This document shows positions 41,550 through 48,484 of a stretch of DNA of 64,000 nucleotides, piece by piece. The DNA lies in NCBI RefSeq assembly GCF_024125445.1, contig NZ_JAMXWM010000004.1:124001-188000 (forward strand). Direction: 5' to 3'. The stretch comes from Sporolactobacillus shoreicorticis. Lineage in GTDB: Bacteria; Bacillota; Bacilli; Bacillales; Sporolactobacillaceae. Position numbers and translations under genes: made by a program. Numbering within the stretch: the stretch's first letter is position 1; each line of letters starts with the position of its first letter. The notes below the pieces were generated by a model that was given only the letters and a program-made list of their open reading frames with translations, did no database searches and had not been told where the DNA came from.

Positions 41550-42557
41550 ATGAAAAAACAAATTATAATCCTATTAACAGTCTTTTCTCTCACTTTAGGT
41601 TTACTATTTACTGAATTTCCCAGACATGAAGCAAAGGCGGCATCTATTCCCTGGGGAAGCGCAGCATGGTACATTATAAAAAAGGGCAGTAATTATCTTT
41701 ATAACGTCCCTGCTCAAGTTTCCTCCGGTGCATATGGAAAGACCGTATCTCCGGGATCCATCACCTTGAACGGAAGTAAATATGGCGCTAGTGCTATGTA
41801 CAACGTGAAATCACTTTCTACCTCACATTCTCTTGCGTTGACCGCCCAGTCCGACATAATTAGTATGCTATACAAAAAATACTCACTCTTAGTAATAAAT
41901 CCACATGGGAACTATACTATTAATACTTCGATTACAGCTGGGGTTTACAGAGGATTTAAATTTGGGTTAAAAGGTACATATAAGGTTCAATTTGTTTCAA
42001 ACAGTAAATACAAACTCGCTCCATACATTTCATACAGATATGATTCCGCTAACAGTACATTTGGAACACGTTCGTTGGATAACACTAATTTAGGTATTGA
42101 TGTCCAACAAAGTGACTCCCAAATCAATGGTGGAGAATCTGCTTACACAAAAGGTTATGGAGATTTAGTTAATCCCTCATGGGGGCAAAATGTAACTGAA
42201 TCATTCGATAAGAAAGAAATAACGGTAGGGACACTATTTGACCAATTCAGCGATAACGGAAAAACCGTTTTTTCAATGAAAAACTATGCGCCTAACGATA
42301 CAGTAAATATATCAGACACAATAAGAGAGGTTGACTACGATCCGCAAAACAATTTAACTAACCTATTTTTTAGCAGTGATCAATCGGATACAAATTATCT
42401 AGTATATAAAGGAGATCTAAGAAATATCTTCAGTAAAGGAAGCAAGTTTATCCAGAAAATGAGGGTTGTGCAATTAGGAGACAATTCAACATTTAGATTG
42501 CCAGATTATTTCAAATACGTTTTAGATAATAATGGAACTGCTCCTACCTACAAATAA
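41550..42557 (+). CDS. Secreted protein of unknown function (prophage cargo)
   Basis: A 335-residue protein with a clear Sec signal peptide (MKKQIIILLTVFSLTLGLLF, Ala-rich cleavage region near residue 31). The mature part is rich in Ser/Asn/Tyr and beta strands (SITLNGSKYGASAMYNVKSL, SITAGVYRGFKFGLKGTYKV, KLAPYISYRYDSANSTFGTR). No Cys and no anchor motif. AT-rich relative to phage genes. AGGAGG is 6 bases upstream. Position between the holin and att marks it as a lysogenic conversion gene; a toxin or bacteriocin-like role cannot be told from sequence. Confidence 0.6.
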   Translation: MKKQIIILLTVFSLTLGLLFTEFPRHEAKAASIPWGSAAWYIIKKGSNYLYNVPAQVSSGAYGKTVSPGSITLNGSKYGASAMYNVKSLSTSHSLALTAQSDIISMLYKKYSLLVINPHGNYTINTSITAGVYRGFKFGLKGTYKVQFVSNSKYKLAPYISYRYDSANSTFGTRSLDNTNLGIDVQQSDSQINGGESAYTKGYGDLVNPSWGQNVTESFDKKEITVGTLFDQFSDNGKTVFSMKNYAPNDTVNISDTIREVDYDPQNNLTNLFFSSDQSDTNYLVYKGDLRNIFSKGSKFIQKMRVVQLGDNSTFRLPDYFKYVLDNNGTAPTYK

Positions 42558-42839
42558 AAAAGGCTGCGTCAAATAATATGTGATATGATCCCCTCTGAGT
42601 TGACAGATGAATCAAAATCTGTTGATGCAAAGGAGATTTTTTTATGTCTAATAGGATCTGGTTGTCTGTAGAGAAGAGCGAGCAGCGATTAAAGATATTG
42701 TGGAAGGGAGAGAATCAGTAGGGCGAGTGGCACTGAATATTGGGACCTTTCCAAGTTGGCGATCAAAGGCACAAGATCAAATATACACTCAGAGCGTGCT
42801 CGATCGCTGAAATATCCTTGATCAAAGCGTCACTTCACT

Positions 42840-42984
42840 TCTTTTCCTTACAAAAGAGCCATCCCTACACGTGGCCATAAAGCTGGCCAGTGTGCTTGAG
42901 ACGACTGTTGAAGATTTATGGGGGATGAGACTTAGTTCTCTATATAAAGTGTTTGCTGAATCTCTTTCTTTCCATAGTACGTAA
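42840..42984 (+). pseudogene. Remnant of an XRE-type regulator
   Basis: The frame 42853-42984 encodes KEPSLHVAIKLASVLETTVE followed by DLWGMRLSSLYK, the C-terminal half of a Cro/CI-like HTH. The recognition-helix part upstream is missing or shifted. Upstream, 42640-42790 has a second degenerate coding stretch (REERAAIKDIVEGRESVGRV) of unknown origin. The region 42558-42850 has no intact gene. Confidence 0.45.
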
Positions 42985-43306
42985 CGGTCACATTAATTTG
43001 TTTCACGGTATAGTTTTCATCGGTCACAGTGGCATATAGCTTGCTAATCTTTCTCAGTCCATCACGCCGTGCATTTGACTGTGACCAGCCGGTACCATCC
43101 CAACCCTCAGCCTCTGCGCGAATGGTCATGACACCGTCCTTGACGCGGTAAACGTCTACGTGGTCATCAAAGATACGGGTGACGGTGTGATGAGGGCTCA
43201 AAGGTTTGCCAAACATTCGATAAGTGAAAAAAGCACAGGACAAGGAAATGAGTGAAACCAATGCGATTTCAAGAGTTAATTTCAACTTCCTAGGCATGGA
43301 AATCAC
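42932..43306 (-). CDS. Membrane-anchored small protein
   Basis: About 124 residues with one N-terminal helix (KLTLEIALVSLISLSCAFFT) and an extracytoplasmic beta-rich domain (HTVTRIFDDHVDVYRVKDGV, DENYTVKQINVTVTYYGKKE). GTG 43306 overlaps the stop of the upstream gene, which argues for translational coupling; ATG 43297 is an alternative. The Cys at the membrane edge might be a lipobox but no clear L-x-x-C is present. Function unknown. Confidence 0.6.
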   Translation of the reverse strand: MISMPRKLKLTLEIALVSLISLSCAFFTYRMFGKPLSPHHTVTRIFDDHVDVYRVKDGVMTIRAEAEGWDGTGWSQSNARRDGLRKISKLYATVTDENYTVKQINVTVTYYGKKEIQQTLYIEN

Positions 43307-43476
43307 TGCCCTAATTCTCTGTTTTCTTTTTCTAAAGCTTCGATCTCATGGACGACTGCCCAATATATGGCGCTCGATGGTAGATCATTGCGATGCTCTT
43401 CTTCATATTTTTTAAGATCAACAAGTGCACGATTGTTTTCTTCGATCATTGCTTCAGATGCATTCCAATTTTTCAT
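43303..43476 (-). CDS. Small coiled-coil protein
   Basis: A 57-residue acidic protein (MKNWNASEAMIEENNRALVD ... EIEALEKENRELGQ). ATG 43476 has GGAGGGAAA 6-7 bases upstream. Forms a two-gene leftward operon with the membrane protein at 42932, at the right edge of prophage 2, much as the small leftward operon lies at the right edge of prophage 1. Confidence 0.6.
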   Translation of the reverse strand: MKNWNASEAMIEENNRALVDLKKYEEEHRNDLPSSAIYWAVVHEIEALEKENRELGQ

Positions 43477-43581
43477 GAGATTTCCCTCCGTAGAATAAAT
43501 GAGGGGTTTTTGAGGGGAAGATGACAAGATGATTGCGAAAAACCCTAATGAATTAGTTATCAACGATTTGAGTATGACTCC

Positions 43582-43861
43582 CACCGTCTCCATATTTGGA
43601 GTATCAGAGATGGTTGCATAAACCAAGTAAAAGAGCCTTTAACCGTTGATATGACGCGGTTGAAGGCTCTTTTTATTTTTGGGCAATCGTCAACGAAAAT
43701 CAAATCATTTTGCGCTAATTTTGCGCAGGGAATAGAGATCATTCAGGGCTAAATCTGTTGATTCAGAGTCGCATTGATCCAGGTCGTCAATAATGTGCGA
43801 GTATGTATTCAGCGTTGTGATCACGCTCTTATGGCCAAGACGACGCGAAATATATTTGATG
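43582..43861. repeat. Long direct repeat, copy 2 (att region, terminator, integrase 3' end)
   Basis: Matches 29019-29308 almost exactly; left flank differs. Here the bases just before the repeat read GACTCC, so GACTCCCACCGTCTCC looks even more like a tRNA-type T-arm plus acceptor end. It is the junction of prophage 2 with the third remnant and includes the same terminator at 43632-43680. Confidence 0.85.
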
Positions 43862-44160
43862 GTCATTCCTTCAAAGTGCTTTTCAGCGAATCTTACTGCA
43901 CGTTCGATATCCCGATCATTGTCGGGGGACTTTTTTCCTTTACGGAACGTCTCATATCAGGTACGAAAATACTCAGAGAATAAGCGATCACCGGCTTTCA
44001 ATTTTGCCCCACGACCAAGCTTAGCTTCAATGTCTGCAGCTGCAAGTTGGGCTTGTCTCTTTGTAATAAATCCACCTTTTGTTTTATTCCGGTAAGAGGT
44101 TCCGTCTTTGTAGGAGACACGATACTGCTTCGCCGGGATATACTTGCCATTCACTCGCAC
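43705..44160 (-). pseudogene. int: Integrase remnant of the third prophage, internally deleted
   Basis: Homologous to both ends of the integrase at 29152-30300. A 694-bp internal segment is missing: copy 2 jumps from the first TTTGATG (29302-29308 equivalent) to the second (29996-30002 equivalent), which points to recombination between 7-bp direct repeats. An in-frame TGA (43957-43959) replaces the same codon that is TAG in copy 1. Only the N-terminal arm-binding domain (YRVSYKDGTSYRNKTKGGFI) could be made. Confidence 0.85.
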
Positions 44161-44580
44161 CTCTTTTCGTCAGTGGATCCATTCTGCTGCACGATGATTT
44201 GTTGACACATACCGTCAATCCGAGTGTAAGCCAGGTTTAGCGTGAAATGAAACTCCTGCATGATACTTTTTAATGAATGAGTGCGGTTGAAATCGATCAT
44301 GTGGTAGGGGATGGCTGCATAGAGCGCGAATTGACGAGCCTCTGCCTCTTGCATTTGAAGAAACAGCTCCGGCATATCGCACTGATCACCGCAGTGCCGG
44401 ACAATATGTCCCAGCTCGTGAAAGAAGTGCTCCCGCTGCTCATATTCGGCCACCTGCTTGTTTTCGATTATGTAAGCAGCTGAGTTCTCTGAAAGACGGT
44501 AGGCATACGGTTGACCATGCCAGCAAGAGTACTCAATTCTAAAAGCAATTGCGATCTTCTTGAGTTCAAGATCCTCTGTG
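44151..44580 (-). pseudogene. ImmA/IrrE-like metallopeptidase of the third prophage, N-terminally truncated
   Basis: The homologous part covers DLELKKIAIAFRIEYSCWHG, the intact zinc motif FFHELGHIVRHCGD, and the C-terminus AYTRIDGMCQQIIVQQNGS. Similarity to the copy at 30301 stops abruptly at ~44580; the open frame continues to 44633 with unrelated residues. The N-terminal ~30 residues and the normal start are lost, so the active site is intact but the gene is probably not expressed properly. Confidence 0.75.
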
Positions 44581-44738
44581 TGAAAGTAGGTCGTGTGAAA
44601 AGATATGATAATTTTAATGCATTGTCCAATCACATATCATTGAAAGCAGCGGGATTTGATCATTTGACTAAGGATGAGGTACTTGAGAGAATTCATCGTA
44701 TTGAAAGTCAGCTTATCGAGCAAAAAGTATATAAATAA

Positions 44739-44769
44739 AAGAGGCGCCAGAAACTGGCTGCCTCTTTTT
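44739..44769. terminator. Bidirectional terminator
   Basis: AGAGGCGCCAG pairs with CTGGC-T-GCCTCT (one bulge), loop AAA, flanked by AAAA on the left and TTTTT on the right. It ends the leftward ASCH operon and a short rightward fragment (44590-44738) encoding HISLKAAGFDHLTKDEVLER, which I do not recognise. Confidence 0.75.
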
Positions 44770-45136
44770 AAATATACACAAATGATTGTGGTGCGTTTTG
44801 CAATCCATAATCTTTAAGGGATTTTGGATTTTCATATTGAGTAATATTTGTTAGTTGATATGCAATTCCTTGCTGTCTGTTTTTAAAATATTCATTAAAG
44901 AATATTTTATCTACACCAGCATAATTAGAGGTTTTATCCCATAAATTATCGGGTGTGTCCACTAAAATGTCTTCAATATCAGCCTCAGCAACAACACTTG
45001 AAATAGGTGATGTTGAATAAATGACCAACCTTTGAGGTTTTTTCTTGGCGAGTACTTTTCTAAACTCAAATCGCTTTTCACCACTTAATATTTTATCAAC
45101 AAAAGAAGGATGAATTGATAAAATAATACTTCGCAT
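44768..45136 (-). CDS. ASCH-domain protein
   Basis: A 122-residue stand-alone ASCH/PUA-like protein: ILSIHPSFVDKILSGEKRFE and FRKVLAKKKPQRLVIYSTSP, the typical KP.+..I..G.K..E.R start of ASCH domains, then SSVVAEADIEDI. The family binds RNA or modified nucleosides; some members are amidohydrolases. GGGGGAG is 6 bases before the ATG. Last gene of a three-gene leftward operon with a GNAT-ASCH fusion and a P-loop kinase. Confidence 0.8.
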   Translation of the reverse strand: MRSIILSIHPSFVDKILSGEKRFEFRKVLAKKKPQRLVIYSTSPISSVVAEADIEDILVDTPDNLWDKTSNYAGVDKIFFNEYFKNRQQGIAYQLTNITQYENPKSLKDYGLQNAPQSFVYI

Positions 45137-45154
45137 ATTTTCTCCCCCGATAGT

Positions 45155-46270
45155 TTAAATAAACAAATTCTCATTAAAATTTGCAAGTTCTAAAATTAGA
45201 TCAAACTGTTCTTTCGTGATTTTCTTTGTCGGATATTCATATGCAATACCACCAAAACTAGTTGTGCCACCGGTCGGAACAAGTATGTCGTTCTCGATTA
45301 AATCATTACGTATAGGTCTGCGTTTAAAAGAGAACAAATCAAAAAATTTAAGTATATTAACTCCATAGCTACTATGTGTTCTAAGTTTAGTTTTTATTTC
45401 TTCTGTTGTCAAAACTGACCGATGTGAAACAATTTTACTAACTTCAGCATACGTTCTGATAGAATTGAATGTTTCAGAAACCATGCCGAATCCTGTTACA
45501 ATAGCGAGGTATTTGGCGGATCCATTCTGGCCTACAGGTTTATTTCGATAATAAACGATTATATCCCCTGGGGTAGGAAAAATTCGATAGTTGCCGATAT
45601 ATGTTTTCTTTACAGCATTTGCTGCGTTAATATCACTAGTTATAAGCGATGGATCTTCACCTCTTAGAATCGAGTCAGGAATTAATTTAGTATGGTAACC
45701 CGCATCTATTGCGAGCATAAAATAATTTCTTGTGAGATTCTTATTCACATAGGGGTAATTTTTTAAACTAGGCTCCATATCTTGAACTACATTCATTTTA
45801 CGCATAAATACTAGTTCATTTGTCTTCCTGTTTTTGGTATATTGTGAAAAACCAAATGTCTCCATAAATCCAATTAATTTTTTTTGTTCTTCTCTTTTTG
45901 GGAATATAGTAACATAAATATCATCGACATCATTCAATAGAGCATGTTCGAGAATAATTCTAAAGAATCGCTCTCCTAAATAATACCCACTTTTTGTAAT
46001 TTTGAAAGTACCAATTTTTAAATGTAATTCAGATGGAAGAGGCTTTTCAAAAATTGAATAATCTTCAGCCTTATCCTCCAATTTCATATAAAGAAAGGCT
46101 TGTATGCCACCATCGTTAACAACAAATGCGTTTTCATTTCCTTTTCGTATAAACCAATTTTCGAAACCAGGATAGTCATTTTTTAAGGTATCAAAGAATG
46201 GATTATCTAGATCTAAGTCACTGAATTTTTTTGTTCGAATACTTAGAACGTCATAATCAATATACTGCAT
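45155..46270 (-). CDS. GNAT acetyltransferase-like / ASCH-like fusion protein
   Basis: A 371-residue protein. Residues ~1-155 have the GNAT pattern (NAFVVNDGGIQAFLYMKLED, LHLKIGTFKITKSGYYLGER, FMETFGFSQY), with a modified acetyl-CoA loop (GYYLGERF). Residues ~190-310 contain GDIIVYYRNKPVGQNGSAKY and YLAIVTGFGMV, the strands of an ASCH/EVE (PUA-like) domain that binds modified bases. ATG 46270 has GGAGGGAT 6-7 bases upstream. It begins 1 bp after the kinase stop, so the two are coupled. Probably works on RNA or a nucleoside; a defence role is a guess. Confidence 0.68.
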   Translation of the reverse strand: MQYIDYDVLSIRTKKFSDLDLDNPFFDTLKNDYPGFENWFIRKGNENAFVVNDGGIQAFLYMKLEDKAEDYSIFEKPLPSELHLKIGTFKITKSGYYLGERFFRIILEHALLNDVDDIYVTIFPKREEQKKLIGFMETFGFSQYTKNRKTNELVFMRKMNVVQDMEPSLKNYPYVNKNLTRNYFMLAIDAGYHTKLIPDSILRGEDPSLITSDINAANAVKKTYIGNYRIFPTPGDIIVYYRNKPVGQNGSAKYLAIVTGFGMVSETFNSIRTYAEVSKIVSHRSVLTTEEIKTKLRTHSSYGVNILKFFDLFSFKRRPIRNDLIENDILVPTGGTTSFGGIAYEYPTKKITKEQFDLILELANFNENLFI

Positions 46271-46271
46271 T

Positions 46272-46811
46272 TTATATCCCTCCAATTATTTTGATATTAT
46301 TTAGAAGTTCACCTTCGTTGTTCTTCTCAGCGTCAAAAAAAATGATCGGAACATTAAGTTGATTTGATACCTCGGTTGCATGCTCGATTTCTTTCTCTTG
46401 GAACAGTTTTATTTGTTCTAAGTCAACTTTATAATTCTGGTCACGTTCACTTAACCTTTTTGAAATAGTATGATAATTGGCAGTACAACAAATAATTAAT
46501 TTAATATGTATTTCTTGAAAGGTTTTCAAATCAATTTCAATGACCTCATTATCTTTATCTAACAAACAGAAATGCCCATCAAGAATCAAAATATTATCAT
46601 TTGCATATAACTCTGCTATTCCTTTAGCCAATTTGCTTTGATTGCCACTAATATCAGTGACCTTTTTGTATTTATCCCAGTTTTGGGATGATACCGTTTT
46701 AATTATGTTACTTGCACTATCAAATGGTATGTTTATTTCTTCTGATATTTTCTTTCCAAGAGTGGTCTTTCCACTTCCGTGTATACCAGAAATAAAAACA
46801 ATCTGCGTCAT
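46272..46811 (-). CDS. P-loop ATPase/kinase (adenylate-kinase-like)
   Basis: A 179-residue P-loop protein with Walker A SGIHGSGKTTLGKKI (residues ~9-17), a Walker B-like ILILDGHFCLL, and a lid segment RLSERDQNYKVDLEQIKLFQ. It resembles small nucleotide or polynucleotide kinases. ATG 46811 is 7 bases after GGAGGAAT; ATG 46826 precedes that site. First gene of the leftward operon with GNAT-ASCH and ASCH genes, occupying the same place relative to immA as the methylase/GHKL module of prophage 2. Confidence 0.75.
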   Translation of the reverse strand: MTQIVFISGIHGSGKTTLGKKISEEINIPFDSASNIIKTVSSQNWDKYKKVTDISGNQSKLAKGIAELYANDNILILDGHFCLLDKDNEVIEIDLKTFQEIHIKLIICCTANYHTISKRLSERDQNYKVDLEQIKLFQEKEIEHATEVSNQLNVPIIFFDAEKNNEGELLNNIKIIGGI

Positions 46812-46893
46812 AATAGATTCCTCCATATAGATGATAGAAACATGTGTTTCTGATAAATATTGTCTGATATGAATTACCTATGTAAATGATATA

Positions 46894-46934
46894 AAAAAAC
46901 CCACTACACCAATTCTTGTTGAGACTCTGTGCTG
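46894..46934. other. Relic of the repressor-side terminator of the third prophage
   Basis: ACCCACTACACCAATTCTTG and the following TTGAGACTCTGTG match the left arm and loop of the terminator at 34438-34500 with a few changes; the right arm is missing. This shows that the ASCH/GNAT/kinase operon sits in the same slot as the methylase module and that the rest of prophage 3 (repressor onward) is gone. Confidence 0.6.
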
Positions 46935-47080
46935 CGATCGATCAATTGCTCATGCAGGTGCTTGATCGTCAATTCTCGAAGCACAGTTATGGGTTTCGTC
47001 CACACCGGAGTTCTCAAATGGCGATTCGTTAATCCGGACGATACTGGGAGGAAGGCTACCGGGTTGCCGTTTCGTTCAAT
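46934..47080 (+). pseudogene. Group II intron reverse transcriptase remnant
   Basis: The frame through 46961 reads DQLLMQVLDRQFSKHSYGFR then PHRSSQMAIR and stops; SYGFRPxRSxxxA is the RT-2 signature of group II intron maturases (LtrA-like). In a shifted frame the following bases read YWEEGYRVAV, equivalent to the segment that comes next in such enzymes. Only ~50 codons are left. Confidence 0.6.
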
Positions 47081-47339
47081 TTATGGGCGACATCAAAGTT
47101 GCTGTTGGGAAATACAAATGGCCATAGGTTCCTAAGGTTGTCTCAATGTCTTTAATAGATTTTCTCTGAAAAGTTTTTTTAAAACAAAATTACAATGGTG
47201 TCTATTCATGTTATTGTCCTGCTTATCTCCATGAATGGATTATTGATAGAATAATACCTCGTATTAAAAGTACAGGGGCTCGTTGCTATGACTTAAAATC
47301 TCTGTTCCGGCTAAAGTCTGTTAAAAAAGGCCCTTCTCA

Positions 47340-47566
47340 AGCAAGCTCAACATTTTGAATGTACTCCTGTCTCCTTCCGTCAAGGCTCCTACCGTCCTGC
47401 AGAAATATTCCGGAGTCTATAGATATAAATGTTTGCCCCTTCTTATCCGCCCTCTGCTTTAGTTCCTTGAACTCTTCCTGTGCCTTCTTTGAGGGGGCGT
47501 CCTTTGAAATTCTGCATCAGCTTCCTCAAACAGCTACTCGGTGGATAGGATAACAGCAGGTGCACG
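47340..47566 (-). pseudogene. IS200/IS605 TnpA transposase remnant
   Basis: Leftward frames give HVHLLLSYPPSSCLRKLMQN then FKGRPLKE, the HUH-containing HVHLL core and the LKGR helix of Y1 transposases. After a frameshift, SKKAQEEFKELKQRADKKGQ and a C-terminal RRQEYIQNVE follow. The catalytic Tyr region is degraded. The surrounding 47080-48040 has no intact gene. Confidence 0.55.
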
Positions 47567-47605
47567 TGTTTTTTTCCTGTGCTTCACCGGCACTTTGAAT
47601 AGTTC

Positions 47606-47845
47606 ATGCTTTGCACTCCAGCCGGATCAGATCTCACAGCTGGACAGCAATTTTTTACTGTAGGATTTTACAACGATATTTGGTCGTCCAGACAATATGA
47701 TACTGGAGACCTCCATTATGGATATAACCCATTTTACTCACCTGACACCATTATAGCAGAGCTTTCAGAAGCCATTGAAGTGCCACCGAGTCTTGAAAAG
47801 ATCTACTGGCTAAAAGCCGGTGAGCTTAGACCAAGGGCTCATTGA
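47606..47845 (+). pseudogene. Unidentified gene fragment
   Basis: An open frame ending at 47845 encodes TVGFYNDIWSSRQYDTGDLH and SPDTIIAELSEAIEVPPSLE, with residue composition of a real protein. No ribosome site or full domain is present. It may be the 3' part of a gene cut by the IS200 element; I do not recognise the family. Confidence 0.3.
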
Positions 47846-48041
47846 CTAAAATAAACCGTTGTCATCATAGCAAAAACAGTTTCCGAAAAGTACTGTTAAT
47901 ATCGGCGGCTTGCTTTAAACAGAGCATGTGATAATACGACTGGATTTTAGTCACGGACCTTAAAAAGCGGTGATAAACACAATTTTTATCCATTGATTAT
48001 CAATAATAATCCTATGTAAAAGTTTGTTTTATTAATAAACT

Positions 48042-48075
48042 AATAGTGAACTTGATCAAGTTCACTATTTTTTGA
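48042..48075. terminator. Perfect 28-bp palindrome with T-run
   Basis: 48042-48069 is a perfect dyad (AATAGTGAACTTGA and its complement) followed by TTTTTT. It may be a bidirectional terminator, or a regulator operator given its strict symmetry. No gene is clear between it and the transporter at 48485. Confidence 0.6.
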
Positions 48076-48484
48076 AAACGCTTTTAAAATAAAAACTTGA
48101 CAGAGGAGGGGGTTCATTTAAATTTTCACCACCAAATGAAATCGGTTACTTATTCTGCTGTCGACGCATGTAACTTGTTGTTATAGTCGTAGTGCTGAGT
48201 AACGATAAAGCAGGTAATCAAAAATAATTGCAAAAGTAATAAGAATGTGAGCACGCGGCCTGATGTGTCATAGCGAGTAAAGAATACACCAGTAAAGCTT
48301 TCATTCATCGAAGCCAACGCTGTCGGTTGCATGACACATTGATGTTAGTTATAGCTTTTTGAAGATACCACCGTGGTGCCGATGTGAGCGGTTGCTAAAT
48401 GACTGAGGCTTCCGGTTTGTAAAAATTACGTGAGTAAGAATTGGTGACGATTCGCAAATTTACTGAAAAGAAAAGGTGAAAACA

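Noticed and set aside
42558-42840. IS element upstream of the XRE remnant
   Set aside because: A few codons look coding in shifted frames, but neither terminal repeats nor a transposase motif could be recognised.
29019-43861. Composite transposon bounded by the long direct repeats
   Set aside because: The repeats contain an att-like core and integrase 3' end but no transposase or terminal inverted repeats; tandem prophage integration explains them better.
48150-48332. Leftward 60-codon frame with a membrane helix
   Set aside because: No ribosome site and surrounded by decayed DNA; may be a fragment.
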